Shown piece after piece: positions 1 to 6,634 of a stretch of 13,091 bases of DNA. The position numbers and the translations under genes were made by a program. The first letter of the stretch is position 1. Each line of letters starts with the position of its first letter. Source of the DNA: an uncultured Oscillospiraceae bacterium (GTDB lineage Bacteria; Bacillota; Clostridia; Oscillospirales; Oscillospiraceae); contig CAAEDD010000210.1 in NCBI GenBank assembly GCA_900754515.1, forward strand, positions 1 through 13,091, in the 5' to 3' direction. The notes below the pieces were generated by a model. It saw only the letters and a list, made by a program, of their open reading frames with translations, ran no database searches and had not been told where the DNA came from.

Positions 1-46
1 CAAACAGTGAAAAGCCAGGCATTTAAGCCTGGCTTTTCACTGTTTG
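1..46. terminator. Perfect palindromic terminator, probably bidirectional
   Basis: Positions 1-20 and 27-46 are exact reverse complements around the 6-base loop ATTTAA. The inner part has the form AAAAGCCAGGC, loop, GCCTGGCTTTT, so a GC-rich stem is followed by a T-run on both strands. It lies 24 bases past the stop of the lipoprotein gene and would end that transcript. The symmetry suggests that a convergent gene left of the window shares it. The 20-bp stem is longer than a terminator needs. Confidence 0.88.
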
Positions 47-69
47 CCTATTCTTGTTTTTTTATCCAG

Positions 70-621
70 TTAATCCAGCTTTGAGCCGCTGGCCCAGAGG
101 GCGGCGGTATCGCTGTCAAACACATCCTCGGGGGCGGTGAGCAGTATGGAGCCAAAGGATTCCGGCCCCTGGAGCAGTACATAATAGGTAATTGCGCCGT
201 CCTCGTTTGCAAACTCGGTCACATAATTGCCCTGGCTGTCGTAATCAAAGACAGAGCCCTCAGGTACGCCGTCCTGAACCCCGCTGCGGGTGGAATACTC
301 CTCCAGATTCGCCGGGAGGGCCACGCCTGCGGCCTCGTAGGCATCGGTGCCGAAGCGGTTTGCCATGATGTACCAGCCGTCCTTTTCAAATTCCACCATG
401 GTGGAGGGCAGCGGCTGGGTCAATTCCTGGGCGTTCTGGCTAAAGCCCTGGGGCAGCCGGAACAGACCCACGCCTTCTACAGCATACTCCACGAGGGCGT
501 CCTCACTCTCCGCCTCTTCGGCGGCAGCTTCTTCGGCCTGGGTGGAGCTGCCGGAGCAGCCGGCCAGGGCAAACAGCAGGCACAGCGCAAGCAGGAGGAT
601 AAGGCTTTTTTTAAAATTCAT
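70..621 (-). CDS. Small secreted lipoprotein of unknown function
   Basis: The predicted product has 183 residues. It opens with a lysine-bearing n-region (MNFKK), a leucine/alanine-rich hydrophobic stretch and the lipobox LAGC, with the lipidated cysteine at residue 22, so it should be anchored to the outer face of the membrane. A Ser/Glu/Ala-rich acidic linker (about residues 23-42) precedes a mature domain of about 140 residues with mixed aromatic and acidic content. I do not recognise this domain. The ATG at 621 is preferred over an upstream start at 672 because GGAAGGAG lies about 9 bases before it and the signal peptide begins exactly there. The gene lies 89 bases after the LRR kinase on the same strand and before the terminator at 1-46, so it may be the last gene of that unit. 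A role as ligand-binding partner of the kinase is speculation. Confidence 0.85.
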   Translation of the reverse strand: MNFKKSLILLLALCLLFALAGCSGSSTQAEEAAAEEAESEDALVEYAVEGVGLFRLPQGFSQNAQELTQPLPSTMVEFEKDGWYIMANRFGTDAYEAAGVALPANLEEYSTRSGVQDGVPEGSVFDYDSQGNYVTEFANEDGAITYYVLLQGPESFGSILLTAPEDVFDSDTAALWASGSKLD

Positions 622-689
622 TTCATGTTTCTCCTTCCCCGGATATACCGGAAGTTTGACCCAGTATATCACAGGTGAGGAATGAATTG

Positions 690-706
690 GTGCGCAGCCT
701 GCGCAC
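690..706 (-). other. Short hairpin between kinase and lipoprotein genes
   Basis: GTGCGCA, three bases, TGCGCAC forms a 7-bp perfect stem starting 4 bases after the kinase stop codon. No T-run follows on the minus strand, so it is not a standard intrinsic terminator. It could be a weak pause or an RNA-processing or stability element that lowers expression of the lipoprotein relative to the kinase. Confidence 0.35.
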
Positions 707-710
707 AGGC

Positions 711-2609
711 TCAGCCGCAGCTTATATTCAGGTTTCCACCTTCCAGCTGCTCCGTGGCCTGTTCCAGCTGCCAGGCGCTTATGTTCAGATTCTTCAGGTG
801 GGGACAGTCCAGCAATATGCTGAAATCGCTTATGGGGTTTTCCCTCAGGTCTATGCCCATAAGTATGGGCAGGCTGGGCACGAAGTCCAGACTGTTCAGG
901 CCTGTCTCACCCAGATTGAGCTCCCGGAGCTGGGGCAGCAGAGCCAGGGACTCGGGATTGGAGATGCTGCTGCCGTATACATCCAGATCCCGCAGCTGCT
1001 CCATGCCTTCCAGCACGCTGAAATCCAGCCCGGAGCTGGAGTATACCCGCAGTTCTTCCAGAGAAGTGAGACCGCCTATGCTCTCCCAAGCCCCGGAGGG
1101 CAAATCGCCGGTGATGAGGGAGCACAGCCCTGGGCACTCTGCCAGGATGCTGTAGTCCGTGACCCAGGTGCTGCGTACGTTCAGCTTTTCCAGGGCGCTG
1201 CCGGAGAGCACCTTAAGAGAGGTGATGCCGGTGGCCTCCAGGTTCAGCTCCCGGAGCCTGGGCAAGGCTTCCAGAGCGTCAATGTTTCTCACCGGGTTCT
1301 CTCCCAGATCCAGCACCTGCAGGCCGGTGCATACGGAGAGGGGACTTAAATCCTGCACCTGATTTCCAGTGAGACTCAGGTATTCAAGGGGCAGGTCTGC
1401 AAGGACGCTTATATCACTTATTTGCTGATAATCCAGCACCAGTACCCGGAGGTTGGTGCAGCGGGCCAAAAGCTCCAGGTCGGCATCGTCTATGTCTCCG
1501 TACCGGGGCTCCCCAATGTAGCGGTCATGGGCGGTTTCCGCCATCTGCTGATGTTCCTGGATGGTAAACACAAGCTCCTGACCGCATACTATCAATTGCT
1601 CCACCTCATCCAGCCGACCCATTGGTATCTCCTCCCCGTCGGCAAGCCCCAGCTCCAGGCGAAGGGCCTGTGCCAGCAGGGGACTATCCACCCCGTCTCC
1701 GCTGCCCGTCTGGGAGCTAACAGGTTCTCCCCGCGGCTGGGACTCCGGCCCTGCCAGGGATCGGAGTCCCGGCAGGATCAATGCCAGCACGAGCAGCAGC
1801 GTGGCTGCTCCAGCTGCAAGGACAGAGCCACGGAACTTCAGAGCCCGGAGCAGGGCAGCGGCTGAAGAGTATCTCCGCCGGGGATCAAAGGCGGTGCAGC
1901 GTTGGGCGATGCACCGCAGACGGGCGCAGCCCGGCAGCCTTGGCAGAGGCTCCAGACTGCCGCTGAGCATGAAGCGCAGCAGCATACCCACAGAATAGAT
2001 ATCCGAACGCTGATCCGTCTGCCGGTAGCCGAACTGCTCAGGAGGGGCCGTAGCCTCGGTGCCAATAAATACGGTGTCGCCGCTCTGCTCCGGCCTGTGA
2101 CGCCGGGCTGTGCCCAAATCGATGAGATGGCAGCAGAAACTTTCATCTATTACTATGTTTTGGGGTTTTATATCCCGGTGTATTACCGGCGGAGTCTGCC
2201 GATGGAGATAGTCCAGCACCTGACAGAGGGATTTGGCTGCTGCCAGGGCCTGCTCTCTCTTGAGTGGCCCATGGCTCTCCACCAGTTCATACAGGCTCAT
2301 GCCAGGTATATATTCCCGCACCAGGTACTCTGTGCCGCCCGATGAAATGTACGCCAAGGGCCGGGGAAGCTGGGGATGGCGCAGAGAGCGCAGAAGTTCA
2401 TACTCCCGGCGCAGGGAATCTTCCCTGCCTGCGCTCTGAATTTTAATGACGGCTTTCCAGCCAGCCTGGTCCTGAGCCAGGTATACGCTCCTTTCACCGT
2501 CCTTTAGACAGGACAGAAGACTGTACTGCGCCTTCAGGCTCTCCGGCAGACTGACCTGTTCCAGCACCTCTTCCCGGTAGCTCTTCAGGAAAGATTCCCT
2601 GTGCTCCAT
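711..2609 (-). CDS. Membrane Ser/Thr protein kinase with C-terminal LRR ectodomain
   Basis: The product has 632 residues. Residues 25-258 are a Hanks-type kinase: catalytic lysine K56 in AVIK, helix-C glutamate near E69/E71, catalytic loop HRD at 144-146 followed by IKPQN, DLG (164-166) in place of DFG, and APPEQ (188-192). The glycine loop is poor (KDGERSV at 36-42). A single hydrophobic segment spans about 261-281. After a Gly/Ser/Pro-rich linker, residues 383-620 hold about ten or eleven leucine-rich repeats of 21-23 residues with an LxxLxLxxxxIxD pattern, as in SDS22-like or internalin-like repeats. Expected topology is kinase inside and LRR outside, as in PknB but with LRRs instead of PASTA domains. 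The ATG at 2609 is chosen because the kinase domain begins there and it lies one base after the stop of the XRE gene (TGACATG); earlier in-frame starts would only overlap that gene. No PP2C phosphatase is seen nearby. The substrate is unknown. Confidence 0.9.
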   Translation of the reverse strand: MEHRESFLKSYREEVLEQVSLPESLKAQYSLLSCLKDGERSVYLAQDQAGWKAVIKIQSAGREDSLRREYELLRSLRHPQLPRPLAYISSGGTEYLVREYIPGMSLYELVESHGPLKREQALAAAKSLCQVLDYLHRQTPPVIHRDIKPQNIVIDESFCCHLIDLGTARRHRPEQSGDTVFIGTEATAPPEQFGYRQTDQRSDIYSVGMLLRFMLSGSLEPLPRLPGCARLRCIAQRCTAFDPRRRYSSAAALLRALKFRGSVLAAGAATLLLVLALILPGLRSLAGPESQPRGEPVSSQTGSGDGVDSPLLAQALRLELGLADGEEIPMGRLDEVEQLIVCGQELVFTIQEHQQMAETAHDRYIGEPRYGDIDDADLELLARCTNLRVLVLDYQQISDISVLADLPLEYLSLTGNQVQDLSPLSVCTGLQVLDLGENPVRNIDALEALPRLRELNLEATGITSLKVLSGSALEKLNVRSTWVTDYSILAECPGLCSLITGDLPSGAWESIGGLTSLEELRVYSSSGLDFSVLEGMEQLRDLDVYGSSISNPESLALLPQLRELNLGETGLNSLDFVPSLPILMGIDLRENPISDFSILLDCPHLKNLNISAWQLEQATEQLEGGNLNISCG

Positions 2610-2610
2610 G

Positions 2611-3036
2611 TCAGCTATCCCGTCCGTACAGGCTGCGCTCCGGCAGGGAGGTGAGCAGCTCCTCCGCCTCCGCAAGAGACAGACCGTGGCTGATGGCGTA
2701 TATGACCGCCCCGTCCCGGCGCAGTCTGGGATAGAGAGCGCCGCAGCCGCCCAGAGCAAGCAGACGCTGGGTCTCCTCGAGAGTAAGGGACAGCGCCAGA
2801 GCTGTGCGCAGGAGGATATCCCGTCCCGGCCTGCGCTCACCTCTCAGAACCTGATAGGCATAGGAGCGGCTGATAGCGGTTTCCAGTATCCAGTCAGCCG
2901 GGGACATACCGGCCCTGTCAAAAAGACGCTGAAGCTCTGAGGACAGGGAAGGCTCTTCGCCAGGGCGGGTAAGGCAGCTCAGGGCCTGTTCGGTATGCGT
3001 AAGTTTATGCAGAAGTTTGCTGGTACTATCGTGCAT
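2611..3036 (-). CDS. XRE-type helix-turn-helix regulator paired with the kinase
   Basis: The product has 141 residues. Residues 33-92 fit a Cro/XRE-type helix-turn-helix: LQRLFDRAGM, then an insertion ending in ISRSYAYQVLRGERRP with the recognition helix at about 56-66, followed by hydrophobic helices containing LSLTLEETQRLLAL. Residues 95-135 are helical and may form a dimerisation or interaction part. XRE proteins of this kind are often found directly before Ser/Thr kinase genes in Clostridia (family knowledge), which fits the one-base junction here. The ATG at 3036 is preferred over the longer frame to 3099: GGGAGG lies 7 bases before it, and the longer start would lie inside the promoter and terminator region. 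It probably regulates its own unit and may be a phosphorylation target; both are inference. Confidence 0.85.
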   Translation of the reverse strand: MHDSTSKLLHKLTHTEQALSCLTRPGEEPSLSSELQRLFDRAGMSPADWILETAISRSYAYQVLRGERRPGRDILLRTALALSLTLEETQRLLALGGCGALYPRLRRDGAVIYAISHGLSLAEAEELLTSLPERSLYGRDS

Positions 3037-3058
3037 GAATATCCCTCCCAATGGCTGG

Positions 3059-3064
3059 ATTATA
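3059..3064 (-). promoter_or_regulatory. Candidate -10 box for the XRE-kinase unit
   Basis: The minus strand reads TATAAT, a perfect -10 hexamer, 22 bases before the XRE start codon. No good -35 is found 16-18 bases upstream; the region is pyrimidine-rich (TTCCCT at 17 bases). The weak -35 suggests either activator dependence or a wrong call. The predicted leader is only about 15 bases, just enough for the GGGAGG ribosome site. Confidence 0.45.
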
Positions 3065-3093
3065 CCGGAAAACAGAGAAAAAGGGAAGTAAAG

Positions 3094-3141
3094 AAGCAAA
3101 AAAACCGCTCCGGGCAGAGCCTGCTATAATGCCCGGAGCGG
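3094..3141 (-). terminator. Intrinsic terminator after the MFS transporter
   Basis: CCGCTCCGGGC (3105-3115) and GCCCGGAGCGG (3131-3141) form a perfect 11-bp GC-rich stem with a 15-base loop. On the minus strand it is followed at once by a run of seven T. It starts 3 bases after the stop codon of the transporter and separates that operon from the XRE-kinase unit. Confidence 0.92.
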
Positions 3142-3144
3142 AGT

Positions 3145-4377
3145 TCAGTTTTTACTGCCTTGTATTTTGAGAGAATATCTGAAAAGCACAAGGCCAATGA
3201 TAAAGAACAATGCGATGGCCCCTACTCCCAGATTTGCACTGCCGCTTATCTGAGAGATGAAGCTCACGGTAAAAGTGCCCAGCATTGAGGCGCCCTTGCC
3301 GCAGATATCCAGCAGTCCAAAGTATTCACCGGAATTTTCCGGCGGGATAAGCTTTGCAAAATGGGAGCGGGACAGCGCCTGGACTCCGCCCTGAAACATA
3401 CCCACCACTATGGCCAAAATCCAGAAATGTATCTGGGCGGACATGAACATGGCAAAAACGGCGATTCCAAAATAGGCGAGTATGCAGACGCTTATGAGCT
3501 TTCCGGTGTCTATAGAGTTGGACAGGTGCCCGATGACAATAGAGGAGGGGAAAGCTACGATCTGCGTCACCAGCAGAGCCAGCAGCAGCCCGGTGGTGTC
3601 AAAGCCCAGGGCGGTGCCGTAGGCTGTGGCCATGTCAATAATGGTATAGACACCGTCGATGTAGAAGAAAAAGGCGAGAATAAACATGAAGATTTTCCGG
3701 CTGCCTGCCAGTTCCCTGATGGTGTGCCAGAACTGGACGAAGTGATTCAGCTCATCGGTCACAAAATGGGTCTGCTTATATACTCTCAGCAGAGGAAGGG
3801 TGCAGGCGATCCACCAGAGGGAGACAACAAGAAAGGCGATGACCATGGCGGTGCCCATGCTCAGACCCAGAAAATCGGCGCCCAGCACCAGGCCCAGACA
3901 GACCAGGAAGGGAAGGCAGCTACCGATATAGCCCCAGGCATAGCCCTGGGAGGAGACGTTGTCCATGCGTTCATGGTCGGTAATGTCACCCAGCATGGAG
4001 TCGTAAAAAACAAGGCTGAGGGAGTAGCCCACACGGGCCAGAACAAAGATGAACAGAAAGCTTTTCCAACTGCCGGCAAAGCCCAGCAGCAGGCAGCCCA
4101 CTGCTCCAAGGATTACCGAAAAGAGAAACAGAGGCTTTTTCCGGGCCTGACGGTCTGCCACTGTGCCCAGCAGCGGGCCGGTTAGGGCCACGATAAGAGT
4201 AGCGGCTGAGGCGGCGTAGCCCCAATAGGCCAGATATTCCACGGAATCCAGACCGCCGCTCTGGGCCAGGGAATTGAAGTATATGGGGATGATGGTAGAC
4301 ACAAGAAGTATGAAGGCGGAATTGCCCACGTCATAGAGTATCCACTTTTTCTCCCGGGATGTCAGCTTAAAATTCAT
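3145..4377 (-). CDS. MFS transporter, UMF1/Atg22-like family
   Basis: The product has 410 residues and is mostly hydrophobic with about 12 membrane helices, the usual size for the major facilitator superfamily. The N-terminal YDVGNSAF (residues 15-22) corresponds to the YDWANSAF signature of the UMF1 family, bacterial relatives of the yeast vacuolar effluxer Atg22. A loop of the form GTVADRQARKKP after the second or third helix matches the MFS loop 2-3 motif. The substrate is not known; Atg22 exports amino acids from vacuoles, but that cannot be carried over safely. The ATG at 4377 is preferred over 4416 because AAGGAG lies 7 bases before it and the family N-terminus begins there. It overlaps the 3' end of the phospholipase C gene by 11 bases, so the two are translationally coupled. 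Confidence 0.9.
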   Translation of the reverse strand: MNFKLTSREKKWILYDVGNSAFILLVSTIIPIYFNSLAQSGGLDSVEYLAYWGYAASAATLIVALTGPLLGTVADRQARKKPLFLFSVILGAVGCLLLGFAGSWKSFLFIFVLARVGYSLSLVFYDSMLGDITDHERMDNVSSQGYAWGYIGSCLPFLVCLGLVLGADFLGLSMGTAMVIAFLVVSLWWIACTLPLLRVYKQTHFVTDELNHFVQFWHTIRELAGSRKIFMFILAFFFYIDGVYTIIDMATAYGTALGFDTTGLLLALLVTQIVAFPSSIVIGHLSNSIDTGKLISVCILAYFGIAVFAMFMSAQIHFWILAIVVGMFQGGVQALSRSHFAKLIPPENSGEYFGLLDICGKGASMLGTFTVSFISQISGSANLGVGAIALFFIIGLVLFRYSLKIQGSKN

Positions 4378-5197
4378 GTTTATTCTCCTTATCCGATGCA
4401 GCCAGGCAGGAATCAAAGTTATATTCGTACAGAAGATCGTAATTCATCCGGCCCCAGGCGCTGTCCTTAAAATCGCTCATAAGCCGCAGCGCGGTATCCT
4501 GGGCCTGGAGGTACAGCTCCGTCAGGTCGCGGCTGCTGCTGTCGCAGCCCGGAGCAGGAGGTGAATTGAGCAGCATACCCCTGAGCTTATCATACTGCCC
4601 GGATAACTTCAGAACGCTCAGCACCATACCATAGGAAAAGCGTCCGCTCACGCCCAGAAAGGAGTCGAAAAACTTCAGAGCCAGCATGGAGCGGTAAAGC
4701 TTCAGGGCAGTCAGCCCGGGAAACAGAGGGGCTATTGTGCGGGCAATCTCCATGGAGGGCCTGATATGCCGGACCCGTATTCCGGGGCGGATCTCAAGGC
4801 CGTCTTTTCTGAGAAGCACACGGTCAAAATCCGTCTCCTGTTCATTGTGCCCGGGGCCGCCCTGGTCGATGACCCGGCTGATATAGCCGTGACAGTGCAG
4901 GTCCAGGGCAAAATGGCAAATAAAGCCGTAGATGTAGGCGGCAAGCTCCGGCGTCGGACTGCGGCGAAGCAGCTCTCCCGCCGGACGGAAAAAGCTCAGG
5001 GCTCTCTGCTCATGCATGAGAGAGCCCAGCCGCCCCACGACATTGCCGCGCAAGGGCTGATAGTAGAAAAGCAGATCCGGGCCATGAAGCCCCAGGTCGT
5101 AAAAACTCTTGCGGCTGTCTATAATGGAGCGCACAGCTATGGGTGCCTGGGCCAGTACGTCCTGACCAAAGCGGTAATGGGCATAAGCAGCTGGCAT
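4367..5197 (-). CDS. Zinc-dependent phospholipase C family protein, no signal peptide
   Basis: The product has 276 residues. The likely metal ligands follow the order known from Bacillus cereus phospholipase C: H7, D41 in HGPDLLFY (38-45), H62, H95 and D99 in FICHFALD, H101 or H103, and H117 with E121. The H95/D99 and H117/E121 spacings of four match H118/D122 and H142/E146 of the B. cereus enzyme. This supports a three-zinc hydrolase fold (Pfam Zn_dep_PLPC). Unlike the secreted toxins there is no signal peptide and no N-terminal tryptophan ligand, so the protein is probably cytoplasmic and its substrate is uncertain (phospholipid or another phosphodiester). The ATG at 5197 has AAAGGA 8 bases upstream. 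It is the first gene of a pair with the UMF1 transporter, whose start lies inside its 3' end. Confidence 0.87.
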   Translation of the reverse strand: MPAAYAHYRFGQDVLAQAPIAVRSIIDSRKSFYDLGLHGPDLLFYYQPLRGNVVGRLGSLMHEQRALSFFRPAGELLRRSPTPELAAYIYGFICHFALDLHCHGYISRVIDQGGPGHNEQETDFDRVLLRKDGLEIRPGIRVRHIRPSMEIARTIAPLFPGLTALKLYRSMLALKFFDSFLGVSGRFSYGMVLSVLKLSGQYDKLRGMLLNSPPAPGCDSSSRDLTELYLQAQDTALRLMSDFKDSAWGRMNYDLLYEYNFDSCLAASDKENKHEF

Positions 5198-5222
5198 GGG
5201 AAGAATCCTTTCTTAAGACTCC

Positions 5223-5260
5223 ATAAAGACCGGCTTTTTAAAAGAAAAGCCGGTCTTTAT
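5223..5260 (-). terminator. Palindromic terminator after the M20 hydrolase
   Basis: ATAAAGACCGGCTTTT (5223-5238) and AAAAGCCGGTCTTTAT (5245-5260) are exact complements with a 6-base loop, giving a 16-bp stem with a GACCGGC core followed by TTTA. It lies 11 bases after the stop of the M20 hydrolase and 25 bases before the phospholipase C start. Little room is left for a separate promoter for that gene, so it may act as a partial terminator with read-through. Confidence 0.75.
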
Positions 5261-5271
5261 ATGAATTCAGA

Positions 5272-6510
5272 TTACCTGGAGGCGAGCTGGCGCACGCAGC
5301 GGCAGAGAAGCTCGGCACCTTTGCGCAGATCCTCATAGTCGGTCCACTCCTCAGGCACATGGCTGCGTCCTCCCTTACTGGGAACAAAAATCATAGCCAC
5401 ATCGCAGAGGGAGCCCATGACCATGGCGTCATGGCCGGCGCCGGAGAGCATTTTCCGGGTGGATATGCCGGCCTGGGCGGCCTCCTTCTCCAGAAGCTCC
5501 TGGATCTCCGGTTTCATCAGCACCGGCTGGGCCGTGAGCTTTTCAACGATGCGGAAGCTGAGCCCGGCATTTTCCGCCTGGCTCCGCTCCAGAGAAGCCC
5601 GGACGGCATCAATTACCTTGTCCACGCTCTCCAGGGTCTTGCTGCGGCAGTCGATGTCAAAGAGGGTCTCCTTGGCCACAATGTTGAAGGCACCCGGTTG
5701 GGTCTCCACCCGGCCGAAAGTGACCACGGTGCCGTCATCCAGTTCCCTGGCCTTATCGGTTCCTGCCACTATGGCTCTGGCGGTGGCAAGCATGGTATCG
5801 GCGCGCATATTCATTGGGGTGGTGCCCGCATGGTCGGAGCGGCCGTAGACATACACGTTAAAGCACTTGATACCCACGATGGCCTCAACGATGCCTACAT
5901 CCACCTTTTCATTCTCCAGCACGGGGCCCTGCTCAATGTGCAGCTCCAGAAACATGTCTATCTCGCCCTTTTTACGCCGGGCTTCATCGGCCTTGGCGGG
6001 GTCCAGTCCGTATTCACGCATAGCCTGGGCCACGGACACACCATCGCTGTCCTTATAGGTCTCAAGCTCATTTTCATAGAGCTGGCCGCACATGGCACGG
6101 CTGGCAAACAGCCCGCCGCCGAAACGGGCTCCTTCCTCCTCAGGAAGGGCCACAAACTCAATGGGACGCTCCGGCACAAATCCCTCGTCGTGGAGAGTGC
6201 GGGCGGTCTCCAGAGCGGCTACCACACCGGCTGCACCGTCAAAGCGGCCGCCGGTCTTTACCGTGTCAAAATGGCTGCCGGTCATGATTATCGGGGCGGA
6301 GGGGTTCCTGCCCTCCATACGGCCTATGACGGTGCCCACTGCGTCCTCACGAACACTGAGCCCGGCGGCCTTCATCTGGGATACTATATAGTCTCTGGCC
6401 TGGGCAAACTCCTTCGTATAGGTGTAGCGGGTGCAGCCTATGCCCTGCACCTGGGAATATTGGGCCAGAGTTTCTATATCTCTCTGAATGCGTTCAACTT
6501 TAGTTTCCAA
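5272..6510 (-). CDS. M20 amidohydrolase: N-carbamoyl-L-amino acid hydrolase / allantoate amidohydrolase family
   Basis: The product has 412 residues, full length for the family (hydantoinase/carbamoylase, M20 peptidase clan). The metal ligands of a two-metal centre are in place: H80 (GSHFDTV), D91 (GGRFDGAAG), E126 (PEEEGARFGG), H191 (ELHIEQGPVLE) and H384 (GGRSH), with D82 assisting. GRSDHAGTTPM (223-233) is the conserved lid-domain segment that helps bind substrate. It hydrolyses an N-carbamoyl or ureido group, releasing ammonia and CO2 with an amino acid or ureidoglycine; the exact substrate cannot be read from sequence. No hydantoinase, allantoinase or transporter gene lies beside it. The start is a TTG: an in-frame TAG lies upstream, no ATG lies between, and AAGGAG sits 9 bases before the TTG. 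It appears monocistronic, with its own promoter and a following terminator. Confidence 0.9.
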   Translation of the reverse strand: METKVERIQRDIETLAQYSQVQGIGCTRYTYTKEFAQARDYIVSQMKAAGLSVREDAVGTVIGRMEGRNPSAPIIMTGSHFDTVKTGGRFDGAAGVVAALETARTLHDEGFVPERPIEFVALPEEEGARFGGGLFASRAMCGQLYENELETYKDSDGVSVAQAMREYGLDPAKADEARRKKGEIDMFLELHIEQGPVLENEKVDVGIVEAIVGIKCFNVYVYGRSDHAGTTPMNMRADTMLATARAIVAGTDKARELDDGTVVTFGRVETQPGAFNIVAKETLFDIDCRSKTLESVDKVIDAVRASLERSQAENAGLSFRIVEKLTAQPVLMKPEIQELLEKEAAQAGISTRKMLSGAGHDAMVMGSLCDVAMIFVPSKGGRSHVPEEWTDYEDLRKGAELLCRCVRQLASR

Positions 6511-6543
6511 TTTATACTTCTCCTTTTGAATGATCTGGTTCTG

Positions 6544-6571
6544 ATTCTAACATGAAGAGAAGCTTTGTCAA
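6544..6571 (-). promoter_or_regulatory. Sigma-A promoter of the M20 hydrolase
   Basis: The minus strand has a perfect -35 TTGACA (6566-6571), a 16-base spacer, and -10 TAGAAT (6544-6549) preceded by TGT, an extended -10. It lies just past the terminator at 6575-6602. The expected transcription start near 6537 leaves a leader of about 27 bases that contains the AAGGAG ribosome site. Confidence 0.85.
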
Positions 6572-6574
6572 TAC

Positions 6575-6602
6575 AAAAAAGGAGAGAGCGCCGGCTCTCT
6601 CC
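6575..6602 (-). terminator. Intrinsic terminator after cardiolipin synthase
   Basis: GGAGAGAGC (6581-6589) and GCTCTCTCC (6594-6602) form a perfect 9-bp stem with a GCCG loop. On the minus strand it is followed by six T. It lies 32 bases past the stop codon of the cardiolipin synthase gene. Confidence 0.9.
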
Positions 6603-6634
6603 TCAATATTTTACATAGCCCTTACATCAGCTTT

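Noticed and set aside
675..1349. 224-codon open frame on the plus strand
   Set aside because: Antisense to the LRR part of the kinase; its periodic pattern only mirrors the repeats on the other strand.
2610..2840. N-terminal extension of the kinase up to 2840
   Set aside because: The extension overlaps the XRE gene and is Cys/Arg/Ser-rich without family features. The kinase homology starts after the ATG at 2609.
3124..3129. TATAAT on the plus strand
   Set aside because: It lies in the loop of the transporter terminator, has no -35 and leads into no plus-strand gene.
3361..4185. 274-codon open frame on the plus strand
   Set aside because: Antisense to the UMF1 transporter. The Gln/Gly/His-rich composition is typical of a complement of hydrophobic codons.
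5359..6555. 398-codon open frame on the plus strand
   Set aside because: It lies opposite the M20 hydrolase gene, whose metal-binding motifs are intact. Its translation has no recognisable family features; it is an antisense shadow of GC-rich coding sequence.
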